From: Archangium violaceum
GTDB taxonomy: Bacteria; Myxococcota; Myxococcia; Myxococcales; Myxococcaceae
DNA: 64,000 bases
NCBI RefSeq assembly: GCF_016887565.1
Contig: NZ_CP069396.1
Span: forward strand, 4,181,001-4,245,000
Direction: 5' to 3'
Shown: piece by piece, positions 8,156 through 18,989 of the stretch
Layout: every line of letters begins with the position of its first letter
Position numbering within the stretch: the stretch's first letter is position 1
Program-made: the position numbers and the translations under genes
The notes under the pieces: model-generated
Database searches by the model: none
Seen by the model: only the letters and a program-made list of their open reading frames with translations
What the model was told of the DNA's origin: nothing

Positions 8156-11059
8156 CTACGGGAGCTTCGCGATCCAGCCGTCCTCCCACCCACCCGAAGT
8201 GCCGAACAGGCCCGTCGTGTAGGTCATCCCGACGACCACGAAGCCACCCGTGGGAATCGTCGCGACGGCGTGGGCCTGGCTGTGAAGGGTGTTGGTGATT
8301 CCTCCGCTCCATTCCAGGACACCATTGGAGCTGACCTTCCAGAACCGCTCTCCCTCGTAGTAGTTCTTGCCGACCACCACGATGTTGCCCTGGGAGTCGA
8401 GGCTCAGGGCGGCGGCCTGACCCCAATCCCCCCCATTCCAGAGGGTGCTCCATGTGAGGGCTCCGGTGGGCGAGTACTTGCGAACGCCCAACCGATTGAA
8501 GGAATAGCCATCGTAGTTCACGGGAACGTAGATGTTCCCAGAGCCATCCACCGCCGGCCGTCCGAAGCTCAGGTTGCTCGCCGCCGGCTCGGAGGCGGTC
8601 CAGTTGACCGAGTTCTTGCCGGGCCCATGACTGACGATGACGTCATGCGCGACTCCGGCGGTCGAGGTCCGGCCCCGGATGGCGAGCACATTCCCCGCGA
8701 GGCTGAGCGACGAGTAGGTGTCGTTCAGGGCCGTGCCCGACTGCTCCACCCACTGCTGGACTCCAGCGGCGGAGTACTTGACCAGGATTCTGTCGGTACC
8801 GCCCTGGTTCGTCCCGTCGATGGAGCCAGACGTGTCTCCGACCGCGTAGATGTCGCCATTGGCATCCGTGACCACGCCCGTGAGCGAGTCGCTCTCCGCC
8901 GCGCCGAACTGGTCACGCCAGAGGATGGTCGTCCCCGTGGGGTCGTACTTCACGATGAAGGCGTCATAGTCGTAGAGCCCGCCGGGCTTGGTCTTGAAGA
9001 GGTTTCCCGTGGTGCTGCCGACGACGATGATGTTGTCGTTGGCATCCCGGGTGATGGCGGTGGCGTAGTCGAAGCCGTCGGTGCCGAAGCGGATGATGGG
9101 CGAGGGCGTTCCAGAGGGGGAGTAGTGGCCGATGAACGCGTCGCTGCCTCCGTGTGCGACCCCTCCAAAGACGCTGGTGCTGGAGGTGGAACCCACGACC
9201 CAGATGTCTCCCGTGGAGGTCACGGTCACATCGGCGAAGCCGTCCGTGTCTTCCCCTCCCCGCTGGTGGGTCCAGAGGGGGACGGGCACGCAGTCGCTCT
9301 CGATGGCCCCCAGATCGGGATTTCCGGAGCAGCGCTGTCCGAGGTTCGAACTGTCGGGGAGCGCGCCGTTGAGCGCAGGGGAGTTGGGGCCCAGCCTGAA
9401 ATTCCCCAGGAGGAGGGGGGCCACGTTGTCGCTGTGGGTATCCGAGGCCAGGGGTGCCCAGCTCGAGAAGCTCAGCCCGGCACTGGCGTCATGGCGGAAC
9501 CGGGTGGCGGCTGCTCCGTTCGAGTGCCAGTAGAGGTTGTCGTGGATGGACACTCCCGTGACGAAGCCCGTGGAGAGGTCCAGGGCGCCTCCCGTGTTGG
9601 TACCCGAGCAGCTCGCGCCGGAGAAGTCCGTGCATCCCGGAGCCAGACCGCGCGCGTCCTGGATGATGTTGTTCCAGATCTGCACGTTCTCCGACGGAGT
9701 CGTGGCGTTGGGGTCGATCCGTACGCCCGAGCGTTCCAGCTTGTCGAAGGTGTTGTGGACGATCTCCACCCCGCTGAAGTGCTGGAGCTTGATGCCATCG
9801 CCGCACCCGAACAGGTTATTGGCCGAGAGCTGATTCATTCCCCAGATGCGGTTGCGCCGGATGACGACATTCTCCACACGAGGCACCCTGGGAGGATCGA
9901 CGGTCCCGACGACCAGCGAGCTGCCGACGATCACCCCGGCGCCGCTGTCGTGCAGGTTGTTGTCCTCCACCAGGACGCGCTTGGCGAAGTAGTGGATGAC
10001 GATGGCGGGGCCACCGCAGCTTCCACCATTGCCCTGGGCGTGCTTGTAGCCAGACATGTCATTGCCGGAGATGGTGACGTCCTCGCAGGACTTGATGTCC
10101 ACGCCGTTCTCCAGCTCGTTGGCGAACACGTTGTTGCGGATGGTGAGGTGCGAGACGGGGGGGAAGCCCACGTTGTTTGGCTGCTCGACGCCCGTGCACT
10201 GGACCCCATCTCCGGTGTTGCCGCCGCTGTTGTTGTCCTGGATGAGCACGCGGGTGGAGCCCCGCTCGAGGACGACCGCGTTGGCGTCGCCTCGTCCGCC
10301 ATCGGCGCTGGTGCCCGTGAGCGGCCACTTCACGAGATCGAAGAGGTTGTTGTTCTCGATGGAGATGTTGCTCGAGCCGCTGACCGAGACTCCCGAGCCG
10401 CATTTGCGGACCCGCGAGTTCTTGATGACGACGCGGTCGGCGTCGAACAGGTTGAAGCCAGCCAGGGCCTTGTACTCCCCATCGGGCGCCAGGTTGTGCC
10501 TGTTCTCGCAGTCGATATCCAGACCATCGAAGACGTAGTACGCCCCTCCCGTGTTGACGGAGATGGGCGCCTTCCAGGAGCCACTCACTGGCTCCGGTAG
10601 GAACTTCGGCATGTCTCCGTTGGCGCTTGGAACACCCAGGACATAGAAGGGCGCCGTGGGCTGTCCCGCCCGAGCGGTGACTATTCTCTCACGGAAAGGT
10701 GTTGCACTGTAATGGACATACAGGATGCTGCCACCCGGGTCGTTCGGCATGTGGTCGAGCGCGTACTGCACGGATTTCCATGCGGTGGCGCGCGTCAGTC
10801 CGTCATTGCCGTCACTGCAGAAGCTTCCATTACAGCCATCCACGGCGACATGGCGGATGGTCGACGGGAGGGTGGCCCTGGATGCGAAAGCGACGTCGGG
10901 CAGATGGACCGCGCCGGCGGTGATGGCCGAACGGGTGGTGGCGATTTTCTCGATTCCTGAAGATGTCTCGCGCGCCGTCTCACCACATCCCAGGGTCAGT
11001 ATGGTGGTGAGCGTCCAGAAGACACTCGTCTGTGACAAAGATTTCCAAGACAGGGGCAT
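8156..11059 (-). CDS. Large lipoprotein: right-handed parallel beta-helix plus SBBP-type beta-propeller
   Basis: About 967 residues. The start MPLSWKSLSQ follows a GAGAG ribosome site; the lipobox ILTLGC gives a lipidated Cys25. Residues about 60-560 read as a pectate-lyase-like parallel beta-helix, with many short Asn-rich rungs such as VVIKNSRVRKCG, ISIENNNLFD and VLVEDNNLHDSG. The C-terminal 400 residues are SBBP-type propeller repeats (GDIYAVGDTSGS, IIVVGSTTGN, YSPSGTPSP). Both modules are common in myxobacterial surface proteins that bind or degrade polysaccharide. No catalytic triad could be assigned. It faces the FG-GAP lipoprotein gene at 11416 across a shared upstream region. Confidence 0.8.
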   Translation of the reverse strand: MPLSWKSLSQTSVFWTLTTILTLGCGETARETSSGIEKIATTRSAITAGAVHLPDVAFASRATLPSTIRHVAVDGCNGSFCSDGNDGLTRATAWKSVQYALDHMPNDPGGSILYVHYSATPFRERIVTARAGQPTAPFYVLGVPSANGDMPKFLPEPVSGSWKAPISVNTGGAYYVFDGLDIDCENRHNLAPDGEYKALAGFNLFDADRVVIKNSRVRKCGSGVSVSGSSNISIENNNLFDLVKWPLTGTSADGGRGDANAVVLERGSTRVLIQDNNSGGNTGDGVQCTGVEQPNNVGFPPVSHLTIRNNVFANELENGVDIKSCEDVTISGNDMSGYKHAQGNGGSCGGPAIVIHYFAKRVLVEDNNLHDSGAGVIVGSSLVVGTVDPPRVPRVENVVIRRNRIWGMNQLSANNLFGCGDGIKLQHFSGVEIVHNTFDKLERSGVRIDPNATTPSENVQIWNNIIQDARGLAPGCTDFSGASCSGTNTGGALDLSTGFVTGVSIHDNLYWHSNGAAATRFRHDASAGLSFSSWAPLASDTHSDNVAPLLLGNFRLGPNSPALNGALPDSSNLGQRCSGNPDLGAIESDCVPVPLWTHQRGGEDTDGFADVTVTSTGDIWVVGSTSSTSVFGGVAHGGSDAFIGHYSPSGTPSPIIRFGTDGFDYATAITRDANDNIIVVGSTTGNLFKTKPGGLYDYDAFIVKYDPTGTTILWRDQFGAAESDSLTGVVTDANGDIYAVGDTSGSIDGTNQGGTDRILVKYSAAGVQQWVEQSGTALNDTYSSLSLAGNVLAIRGRTSTAGVAHDVIVSHGPGKNSVNWTASEPAASNLSFGRPAVDGSGNIYVPVNYDGYSFNRLGVRKYSPTGALTWSTLWNGGDWGQAAALSLDSQGNIVVVGKNYYEGERFWKVSSNGVLEWSGGITNTLHSQAHAVATIPTGGFVVVGMTYTTGLFGTSGGWEDGWIAKLP

Positions 11060-11415
11060 GGCTCTCTCGTTGGGGGAAAAGCGGGCGCGTTCTCTCACTT
11101 TTCTCCGGAGGCACTTCAAGTAAATAAAGACACGGTGGGTTTCTGAACAGATGGAGCCCTGTCTGGCGAGAGGAGCGCGTGGTTGGATGTGATTGAACAG
11201 GAGCGGGAAGACCACGGTGGGTCGCGGGCATATCGCCTTGGCGGAAAACTCCATGTGCCGCTCCCGCTCCCCATCTGGTGGCCCGGTTCACGTCCAGGCT
11301 TGAGCGCCACCACTGGATGGATTAGACCTCCGTGTTGGGGAGCCGATGCCACGAGGCCGGTCCCCGCGTGAGAGGCGGCCGGGCTTCTCCCTGAATCAGG
11401 GTCTGGGCACCGCTC
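11060..11415. other. Divergent promoter region without genes
   Basis: These 356 bases separate two divergent lipoprotein genes. The stretch around 11105-11150 is clearly more AT-rich than its surroundings (TAAATAAAGACACGG) and is the likeliest place for the leftward promoter. No operator or hairpin stands out, and the short open frames here have no coding character. Confidence 0.5.
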
Positions 11416-14301
11416 ATGAATTCGCAGATTCGCTCTTGGTCTCGCGGCACCGCGCGACTCCTCCTGGTGTGGTTGGGAGTGACCGTTCTCGCGTGCCGCA
11501 CATCAGACACGCCGGGTGCGCCCCGGGAGGTGCGAGCCACCGCCACCGAGGACGTCATCACGGTGAGCTGGACTCCGCCCGCCCGGGACGGAGGCCGTCG
11601 CATCACCCGCTACACCGTCACGGCCTCGCCCGGTGGAACGGCTGCCACGACGGAGGACGCCACGAGCGTGGAGGTGAGGGGCGCGCGGCGAGGCGTCTCG
11701 TACACCTTCACCGTGCGGGCCGCGAACGAGCGGGAGGAAGGGCCCGAGTCCGCGCCCTCGGCGCCGGTATCGCTCGCGGAGCCGGTTGCTCCGGACATCA
11801 TCGCGCTGTCTCTCGCCGCCGGGAGCCAGCCGGGCTGCCCGCAACTCATCTACCAAGTGCGACAGGCATCGGCACGGCCGGTGGACCTCCTGGTGGAGTT
11901 CGACCCCGACGGGACGGGCCACTTCCAGCGGGCCACGCAGGCGGGGAGCGCGGCCCACGAGGGGGTGACGGGCGTCCCCAGCTCCAGTGCGCCGGAGGGC
12001 CGGCGAAACAACTTCATCTGGGATGCCGCGCGGGATCTGCCGGGCGTCCTCGCCAAGGGCGTGTGGCTGCGCGTCACCGCCTCGGTGGAGGGCAGGGCGG
12101 GCGCCTCACGGACGGAGACGTTCACCGTCGACAACAGGGCCCTGGGCCGGCGCCGGTGCGATCCGGACTTCGTGGGCACGAGGAATTTCTACGATGCCCC
12201 GGTCCTGGGGGTCTTCGAGGACTTCGATGGTGACGGCAAGTTGGATGTGGCCACGGTGGGCCAATACGACACCGTGAGCGTCTGGAAGGGCCTGGGCAAT
12301 GGGGCCTTCCAACGGCGGACGACGCTGGATGCGGGTCCGGGCCACTCGGCGATGGCAACGGGAGACTTCAACGGCGACGGTCTGGTGGACCTCGCGACCA
12401 GCGGGCTCTACACATCTTCCTTTCCGTATTGGTACTCCAGTCCCGCGGTGAACGTGCTGCTGTCCAGGGCGGACGCCTCCTTCCATGCGCCGCTGCGCAT
12501 GCCCGTCGGCGACCTGACGGCGACGTCGATGGTGGCCGGAGACTTCGACAAGGATGGGCGCCTGGACCTCGTCACCACGAACACCCTCCCCACCGGAGGA
12601 GGCGAAGGCCCGGTCATGAGTCTGTTCCTCGGAAACGGGGATGGTTCCTTCCAGGCCCCGCGTCACATCCGTCAGGGACTCGAGGCATCCGCTTCGGTGC
12701 GAGCGGCCTACCTGGACGAGGATTTGAACCTGGATCTGATCGTCCGTGAGACGACGGGGTTGGGCGTGCTGCTGGGCAACGGCGATGGCACTTTCCGGAG
12801 CCTTGGAGTCGCGGGTCCCGCCACGTCTTCCTTCGCATTGGGAGATCTCAACGCGGATGGGCGGGTGGATGCCGTCATGGTGAACGCCAACAACGCGCTG
12901 GCCGACGTGCTGCTGGGAAGGGGCGACGGGACGTTCCAGCCTCCTGTCAGCCTCGAGCTCGGGCAGCGGGGCCGGACCGTGACGATCGAGGACCTGAATG
13001 GCGATGGAAAGCCAGACATCCTCCTGTCGACCCTGGACGACACCCTCCTCGTTTTGTCCGGCAAGGGAGACGGCTCCTTCCAGGCCGCTCGTTCCACACC
13101 GCATGGGTGGGGGGCGTTCGCGCTGAAGGTGGCGGACCTCGACGCGGATGGAGTGAGGGATCTCGTCACGCTGGACATGGGAATTGGATATGGAGGCTCG
13201 GGGCTGAGCGTGCTCCGGGGCAGGGGAGACGGGACGTTCGAGGTGACACCTCGCATCCCCTCGGGCACGCGCCCCGTGGCCCTGGTGACGACGGACCTGA
13301 ACGGAGATGGGCTGCTGGACGTCGCCTCCGCCAACGAGGGCGGCAACGACGTGGGCGTGCTGTTGGGCAACGGGGATGGCTCCTTCCGCGGAGTGGCCTC
13401 GGCCGGAGTGGGAACGAAGCCCGTGGCCCTGGTGGTGGCGGATGTGGACGTGGATGGCAGGCCGGACCTCGTCACCGCCAATGAGGGCAGCGGCGACGTG
13501 AGCGTGCTGTCAGGCAACGGGGATGGCTCCTTCCGGGGGGCGGCCTCCTTCGCGGTGGGCTCGGGGCCGGTGGCCCTGGTCGCGGTCCACCTCGACGCGG
13601 ATGGGAAGCCGGATCTCGTCACCCTCAACCGCGCCACCCAGGACGTGCGCGTGCTGATGGGCAACGGAGATGGCTCCTTCGGGGCGGCGACGGCGTTTCC
13701 CGTGGGCAGCGAGCCCGGTGCGCTGGTGGCGGGAGACCTCGATGCGGACGGGAAGAGCGACCTCGTGACCGCGAACAATGGCTCCGTCAGCGTCCTGTTG
13801 GGCAACGGGGACGGTACCTTCCAGGACGCGAGGACCCTGGCCCTCGGAAATTCAGCGGATGTGCTCGTCCTGGGCGACTTCGACAAGGATGGGACGAGGG
13901 ATCTGCTCGTGAAGAAGTCCTCTCTTCTCCTGGGCCTCGTACGCGGGAAGGGGGATGGCACCTTCGCGCCGCCACTCGACATCGATGCCAACACCGGCGT
14001 GATCCTCCACCAACTGACGGCGGCGGATGTCGACGGGGATGGGATTCTGGACCTCGTGGGGGCGAGAGGACAGGGGATCGGCTCCGGCAATCCCCGTGAG
14101 CCCCGGCCCTCGTACTTCGGGCACAACGACGTGGCCGTGTGGCGGGGGATCGGAGGCGGCTTGTTCGGGCCGGAGCTCGCGTACTCCACGGGGAAGGATC
14201 CTCACGCCGTGGGGACGGGCGACTTCGACGGCGACGGCAGGCTGGACATCGTGGCCGCCAACTCCGCGAGCAACGATGTCAGCCTGCTGAGAGCCCGTTA
14301 G
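11416..14301 (+). CDS. FG-GAP/VCBS-repeat lipoprotein with fibronectin type III domain
   Basis: A 961-residue exported protein. The lipobox VTVLAC places the lipid on C27. Residues about 35-125 form a fibronectin type III domain (VITVSWTPPARDGGRRITRY). The rest carries fourteen FG-GAP/VCBS-like units, each with a calcium-binding type motif such as DFDGDGKLDVA, DFNGDGLVDLA or DLDADGKPDLV and a following LLGNGDGSF strand. One unit (YLDEDLNLDLI) has lost the glycine/aspartate pattern. Such repeats build integrin-alpha-like propellers used in adhesion or carbohydrate binding. Its function is unknown; it is probably a surface protein. No good ribosome site is seen before the ATG. Confidence 0.85.
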   Translation: MNSQIRSWSRGTARLLLVWLGVTVLACRTSDTPGAPREVRATATEDVITVSWTPPARDGGRRITRYTVTASPGGTAATTEDATSVEVRGARRGVSYTFTVRAANEREEGPESAPSAPVSLAEPVAPDIIALSLAAGSQPGCPQLIYQVRQASARPVDLLVEFDPDGTGHFQRATQAGSAAHEGVTGVPSSSAPEGRRNNFIWDAARDLPGVLAKGVWLRVTASVEGRAGASRTETFTVDNRALGRRRCDPDFVGTRNFYDAPVLGVFEDFDGDGKLDVATVGQYDTVSVWKGLGNGAFQRRTTLDAGPGHSAMATGDFNGDGLVDLATSGLYTSSFPYWYSSPAVNVLLSRADASFHAPLRMPVGDLTATSMVAGDFDKDGRLDLVTTNTLPTGGGEGPVMSLFLGNGDGSFQAPRHIRQGLEASASVRAAYLDEDLNLDLIVRETTGLGVLLGNGDGTFRSLGVAGPATSSFALGDLNADGRVDAVMVNANNALADVLLGRGDGTFQPPVSLELGQRGRTVTIEDLNGDGKPDILLSTLDDTLLVLSGKGDGSFQAARSTPHGWGAFALKVADLDADGVRDLVTLDMGIGYGGSGLSVLRGRGDGTFEVTPRIPSGTRPVALVTTDLNGDGLLDVASANEGGNDVGVLLGNGDGSFRGVASAGVGTKPVALVVADVDVDGRPDLVTANEGSGDVSVLSGNGDGSFRGAASFAVGSGPVALVAVHLDADGKPDLVTLNRATQDVRVLMGNGDGSFGAATAFPVGSEPGALVAGDLDADGKSDLVTANNGSVSVLLGNGDGTFQDARTLALGNSADVLVLGDFDKDGTRDLLVKKSSLLLGLVRGKGDGTFAPPLDIDANTGVILHQLTAADVDGDGILDLVGARGQGIGSGNPREPRPSYFGHNDVAVWRGIGGGLFGPELAYSTGKDPHAVGTGDFDGDGRLDIVAANSASNDVSLLRAR

Positions 14302-14416
14302 AGCCGCGCGTTCAGGGGGGAGGCGAGGATCTCGAGGAGGGCGTGGCTCAACGATGGGACCGGCATGACTCAACCATGACACCGGGCGAGACGGGATGTG
14401 ATTGGCTACCGGTCAC

Positions 14417-17400
14417 ATGTCCCTTCCGCGCGTCCTCCTCACCTCCCTGCTGTTGGCGGCTCTGGTTGGCGTGAGCTGCCTGCGTGGTACCTCGGCTCCG
14501 CCCGCCAGCGCCGACACGTCCGCGTCCGTTGCGCCGGCCGCGTCGCCCGAACCCGCTCCGGTGCCCGAGCCGCCCGAGGATGAGGCGCCCCAGCCCGAGA
14601 CGACCGCGGACGTGTCGCCGCTCCCGGTGCCCGCGAACGTTCCCGCCGCCTTCGTCGATGCGGGCCTCATCGCGCCCACCACCGCCCCGGGGCTCGCGGA
14701 CAAGGGGAAGGTGGATGTCGCGGCGCTGCGTGATGCCGTCGCCGATCCGAAGCCCATTCCCGAGGCGCTGGTCCGCCGGTGGGAGGCGCGAGACGGCGAG
14801 GGAGAGGGGGTCGCGGCGGCAAGCGTGGAGGGAGGCGTCGTCGGGGGGGTGGTCGGTGGCGTGTTGGGGGGCCAGTTGGCAGGTGCAGGTGCCTCCCCGT
14901 CCGCACCCGCTCCGCTGATGCCATCCCCTTCTTCCGACTGGGAGGCGGCCGAACGCGAGGAGGAGGCGGAGGCGCCGAAGGAGGCGTCCTCCGGACAGGC
15001 GGCGCCCGGTGAGCCCAGGACGCCCCGGCCCGTGCTTCCGAAGGTGGAGTCCGCGCCGCGCATGGCCAAGGTGCTGGTGCTGGACGAGCAGGGCCGCTAC
15101 CAGCCGCTGACGGTGCGCGCGGTGCGAGTGGTGACGTACATCCAGGGGGCTCGTGCTCGCACGGTGGTGGACTACCTCTTCGAGAACGACACCGCGCGCT
15201 CGTTGGAGGGCACCTTCTATTACCCGCTGCCAGGTGGCGCGACGGTGGCGGGCTTCGCGCTGTACTCGGGAGCGGTGGCGGTGGACTCTCCCTCGCTCTT
15301 CCAGTCCTCGGAGCTGCTTCCTCCGCTGGGGGACTCGAGCCGGGTGGAGGCACTGGAAGCCGCGGCCCCGTCGAGCCCCCGGAACGCGGAGCATTCCTGG
15401 GGCACCCGCCAAGAGGCCCGGGTCGTCGAGCACAAGCGGGCCCGCCAGGTCTACGAGGACGTGGTGCGCCAGAACGTGGATCCGGCCCTGCTGGAGTGGG
15501 CGGGGGCCTCCACCTTCAGCGCGCGTGTCTTCCCCCTGCCGCCGAAGTCCCTCAAGCGGGTGGTGCTCGCCTACGAGCAGACGCTCCTCTTCGACGGCCA
15601 GCAGCTGCGCTACACGTGGCCCCTGCCACCCGGGGCGGGCCACACGCTCCAGGTGTCGGCGCGCGTCCACGTGGACCCGAGGCACGCGCGCGCGATGACG
15701 GTGCTGCCCGTGGCGGGCAAGCCGAGGGACCTGGGGCCCTGGCGGGTGTGGGACTGGCGGGGATTGACGGGGGACGGGGCGTTGCAGGTGGCCATCACGC
15801 CGCCGAGCCAGGACGCGGACGTGCTGGTGGGCTCGGATCCGGCGGGGCTGCCCGGCCAGGCCTTCTACGCGCGGGTGCGGCTGCCCTCGAGCCTCATCGT
15901 GGGAGAGGGGGGCACTCCCACCGGGCGCGCGGTGCTGGTGGTGGACACCTCGCTGTCGGCGGAGGACGGCAATGCATGGGCCCTGCAGGCCGCCATGCTG
16001 CGCGCGCTGCTGGAGAGGGACGGGAGCCTCGAGGAGTACGCGGTGCTGCTCTTCGACGTGCGGCCGCGCTGGCTGCATGGCCCTGGCTTCCGGCGCAACA
16101 CCCCCGAGGCGCGCCGGGAGACCTTTGGCGAGCTGGAGCGGGTCTTCCTCGAGGGCGCCTCGCATGTGGATGGAATGCTGGCCGAGCTGGACCGGGCGGG
16201 CCGCGACTGGCTGAAGCCGGCGGCGGGTGGCGGCAGGGTGACGGCCTTCCTTCTCTCGGACGGCAATGTCACCTGGGGGCAGGGGCAGGTGGACGCGCTC
16301 ATCTCCCGCCATGCGTCCTCGGAGACGCTGCGGTGGGTGAGCTACCGCTTCGGCGAGTCGGCGGTGAACACGGACCTCTTCGATGCGCTGGCGCGTGCGA
16401 GCGGAGGCCGGGTGGTGAGCGTGGTCTCCGGCTCGGAGGTGCGGGCGGCGGTGCGAGCGCACCGAGCGGCCTCGGCGGTGCTGGTGCGGGTGGAGGTGCG
16501 GGGCTCGAAGGTGAAGGACCTGGTGGTGGGCGGGCGGCCCCACCTCGTCTTCCCGGGGCAGGAGCTGCTGGTGGCCGGGCGGCTGGTGGAGGAGGGCGCC
16601 GCGGAGCTGGCGGTGGTGGTGCGCTCGGAGGGCCAGGAGCGCACCATGCGGGTGCCGCTGCCGCGCGACCAGGACAGTGCCTTCGCGCCGCGCGCCTGGG
16701 CGGAGGGACTGGTGGCGCGGTTGGTGGCGATGGAGGACCCACGGGTGGACCGGATGGTGGTGGCCCTCAGTCAACACTACCGGTTGGCCAACGCGCGGGC
16801 CTCGATGCTGGTGCTGGAGTCGGAGGGGGACTACGTGCGCTACGCGGTGCGCGACGAGCAGGTGGACCTCTCCGACCTGGAGGCGCTGCGGCGGCGCGAG
16901 CAGGACCAGCAGCGCGAGCGGCTGTTGGGGCTGGCGCTGGACGGGGTGCCCGACACGGGACGTGAGGTGTTGCGGGTGCTGGGCACCCGGCAGGCGGAGC
17001 TGGGCTCGAGGCTGACGGCACAACCCCTGCGGGACGAGCCCTACGCGGGAGGCGAGGAGCGGCTCCAGGCGGAGTTGGAGTACCGGAAGGCGCGGCGGGC
17101 CAACAAGGACGATGTGATGGTGTACGAGGCGGTGGCGCGCAAGCGGGCCTTCGCGGGGGACACCTGGGGCGCGGTGCGGGCCCTCTCGTCACCGGTGGAG
17201 CTGCGCCCGAAGGACGCGGAGGCGCTCCGGCTGGTGGGTTATGGACTGCTGGCGCTCGGCCAGTACACGGCCGCCGCGGAGCTCTTCGAGCACGTGCGGC
17301 TCAACCGTCCCTTCGAGCCGCAGTCCTACCTGGAGGAGGCCCTGGCGCTGGACGCGGCGGGGCGGCCCGCGGAGGCGGCGCGCGACTGGGAGATCCTCCT

Positions 17401-17971
17401 GGCGGGCGACTGGGCGCGGCACGACGAGCAGACGAAGACGGTGGCGGCCTACCACTACGGCCGGATGCTGATGGCGCTGGCGAAGCACACCCGGCTCTCG
17501 AAGGCGGAGGTGGGGGCACTGGAGGCGCGGCGGCGCGAGCTGGCCGGTCGCGCGGAGATGGGCCCCATCGACTACCAGCTCACCCTGCACTGGAACTCGG
17601 ACTCGACGGACATCGACCTCTGGGTGGTGGAACCGAGCGGAGAGCGGTGCTCCTACCGGCGGATGCGGACGCGGCTGGGAGGCCAGCTCCACTGGGACGT
17701 CACGGACGGACTGGGGCCCGAGCTGTACCACGCGCGCAAGGCCGCTCGAGGCACGTACCAGGTGGCGGTGCACTACTACGGCAACAACTCGGCACGCTAC
17801 GTGGTCCCCACGGCGCTCCTGCTGGTGACGGACCGGGAGGCCTTTTCCCGGGATGACGGGTACCGGCGGCGCTTCCAGCTGCGCATCCTGCCGGAAGCGG
17901 AAGCGGCGCTGCTCCTGCGCAGCGAGGAGGTGGCTCCGTGGAAGCCGGTGGGGAAGACTGGAGGACCCTAG
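14417..17971 (+). CDS. Lipoprotein with VIT, VWA, TPR-like and DUF2135 domains
   Basis: About 1184 residues. A signal peptide ending VGVSC suggests a lipoprotein. A 190-residue Ala/Pro/Glu-rich linker follows, including a glycine-zipper-like [14 protein letters not shown]. The VIT domain begins near residue 215 ([28 protein letters not shown]). The VWA domain begins near residue 500 with a MIDAS-type DTSLS. Helical repeats at about 880-1030 ([23 protein letters not shown]) resemble TPRs. The last 130 residues match the DUF2135/YfaP family ([19 protein letters not shown]). VIT-VWA proteins are linked to adhesion and protein complexes; the DUF2135 addition is known in predatory and aquatic bacteria. 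The start is uncertain: ATG 14417 is preferred to an in-frame TTG at 14402. Confidence 0.85.
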   Translation: MSLPRVLLTSLLLAALVGVSCLRGTSAPPASADTSASVAPAASPEPAPVPEPPEDEAPQPETTADVSPLPVPANVPAAFVDAGLIAPTTAPGLADKGKVDVAALRDAVADPKPIPEALVRRWEARDGEGEGVAAASVEGGVVGGVVGGVLGGQLAGAGASPSAPAPLMPSPSSDWEAAEREEEAEAPKEASSGQAAPGEPRTPRPVLPKVESAPRMAKVLVLDEQGRYQPLTVRAVRVVTYIQGARARTVVDYLFENDTARSLEGTFYYPLPGGATVAGFALYSGAVAVDSPSLFQSSELLPPLGDSSRVEALEAAAPSSPRNAEHSWGTRQEARVVEHKRARQVYEDVVRQNVDPALLEWAGASTFSARVFPLPPKSLKRVVLAYEQTLLFDGQQLRYTWPLPPGAGHTLQVSARVHVDPRHARAMTVLPVAGKPRDLGPWRVWDWRGLTGDGALQVAITPPSQDADVLVGSDPAGLPGQAFYARVRLPSSLIVGEGGTPTGRAVLVVDTSLSAEDGNAWALQAAMLRALLERDGSLEEYAVLLFDVRPRWLHGPGFRRNTPEARRETFGELERVFLEGASHVDGMLAELDRAGRDWLKPAAGGGRVTAFLLSDGNVTWGQGQVDALISRHASSETLRWVSYRFGESAVNTDLFDALARASGGRVVSVVSGSEVRAAVRAHRAASAVLVRVEVRGSKVKDLVVGGRPHLVFPGQELLVAGRLVEEGAAELAVVVRSEGQERTMRVPLPRDQDSAFAPRAWAEGLVARLVAMEDPRVDRMVVALSQHYRLANARASMLVLESEGDYVRYAVRDEQVDLSDLEALRRREQDQQRERLLGLALDGVPDTGREVLRVLGTRQAELGSRLTAQPLRDEPYAGGEERLQAELEYRKARRANKDDVMVYEAVARKRAFAGDTWGAVRALSSPVELRPKDAEALRLVGYGLLALGQYTAAAELFEHVRLNRPFEPQSYLEEALALDAAGRPAEAARDWEILLAGDWARHDEQTKTVAAYHYGRMLMALAKHTRLSKAEVGALEARRRELAGRAEMGPIDYQLTLHWNSDSTDIDLWVVEPSGERCSYRRMRTRLGGQLHWDVTDGLGPELYHARKAARGTYQVAVHYYGNNSARYVVPTALLLVTDREAFSRDDGYRRRFQLRILPEAEAALLLRSEEVAPWKPVGKTGGP

Positions 17972-18041
17972 TGCGCTCGCGTCGGGGACGCGGTTAGGAT
18001 GCGCGCCGCCTCAGCCCACCCTCGATAGAAGGAGCCCTCTC

Positions 18042-18989
18042 TTGGCATCCAGCCTGCTCGCACTGCTCGACGACATCGCCACCATTCTCGACGACGTGTC
18101 GGTGATGACCAAGGTGGCTGCCAAGAAGACCGCTGGCGTGCTGGGCGATGACCTGGCGCTCAATGCCCAGCAGGTCTCCGGCGTGAACGCCGACCGCGAG
18201 CTGCCCGTGGTATGGGCCGTGGCCAAGGGCTCGGCGGTGAACAAGGCCATCCTGGTGCCCCTGGCGCTGGCCATCAGCGCCTTCGTGCCCTGGGCGGTGA
18301 CACCGCTGCTGATGGTGGGCGGCCTGTATCTGTGCTTCGAAGGTGTCGAGAAGCTGGCGCACAAGTTCCTGCACAGCCACGACGAGGACGAGGCCCACCA
18401 CGCCGAGCTGACCCAGGCCCTGGTCGACCCGAAGGTCGATCTCGTGGCGATCGAGAAGGACAAGATCAAGGGCGCGGTGCGCACCGACTTCATCCTCTCG
18501 GCGGAGATCATCGTGATCTCCCTGGGCGTCGTGGCCTCCGTGCCCTTCATGACCCGGGTGATGGCGTTGGTGGGCGTGAGCCTGCTGATGACCGTGGGCG
18601 TCTATGGGCTGGTGGCGGGCATCGTGAAGCTCGACGACGGAGGGCTCTTCCTCAGCCAGCGGGTGGGTGACAGCGGGTGGGCGCGGTTCCAGCGCGGCCT
18701 GGGGGTGGGCATCCTGAAGACGGCGCCGTGGCTCATGAAGGGCCTGTCGGTCGCTGGCACCGCGGCCATGTTCCTGGTGGGCGGCGGCATCCTCACGCAC
18801 GGCATCCCCGTGTTGCACCACGTCATCGAGGGGCTCGTCCATCACGCGGGCGCGGTGCCCGGCATCGGGGGGCTGCTGGGGGCGATCACTCCGCCGCTGG
18901 TCGACGCTTTGGTGGGCATCCTGTCCGGCGCGGTGGTGCTCGGCGTGGTGCTCGCGATCAAGCGCGTGCTGAGCCGTGGCAAGGCCTGA
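18042..18989 (+). CDS. DUF808-family integral membrane protein (TTG start)
   Basis: A 315-residue membrane protein of the DUF808/YedI family, recognised by its conserved opening ([37 protein letters not shown]) and the HDEDEAHH motif near the first membrane segments. I choose TTG 18042 because AAGGAG lies 7 bases before it and the family start fits exactly there; the frame is open upstream but without similarity. About eight hydrophobic segments are predicted. Its function is unknown. It probably forms an operon with the DUF4112 gene that follows immediately. Confidence 0.85.
   Translation: MASSLLALLDDIATILDDVSVMTKVAAKKTAGVLGDDLALNAQQVSGVNADRELPVVWAVAKGSAVNKAILVPLALAISAFVPWAVTPLLMVGGLYLCFEGVEKLAHKFLHSHDEDEAHHAELTQALVDPKVDLVAIEKDKIKGAVRTDFILSAEIIVISLGVVASVPFMTRVMALVGVSLLMTVGVYGLVAGIVKLDDGGLFLSQRVGDSGWARFQRGLGVGILKTAPWLMKGLSVAGTAAMFLVGGGILTHGIPVLHHVIEGLVHHAGAVPGIGGLLGAITPPLVDALVGILSGAVVLGVVLAIKRVLSRGKA

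Noticed and set aside
8270-10600. Long open frame (776 codons) on the plus strand
   Set aside because: Antisense to the beta-helix/propeller gene; low-complexity Val/Gly/Arg product with no domain. Third-position GC bias keeps antisense frames open.
14348-17023. Long open frame (891 codons) on the minus strand
   Set aside because: Antisense to the VIT/VWA gene; product is His/Arg/Gln-rich without family features.
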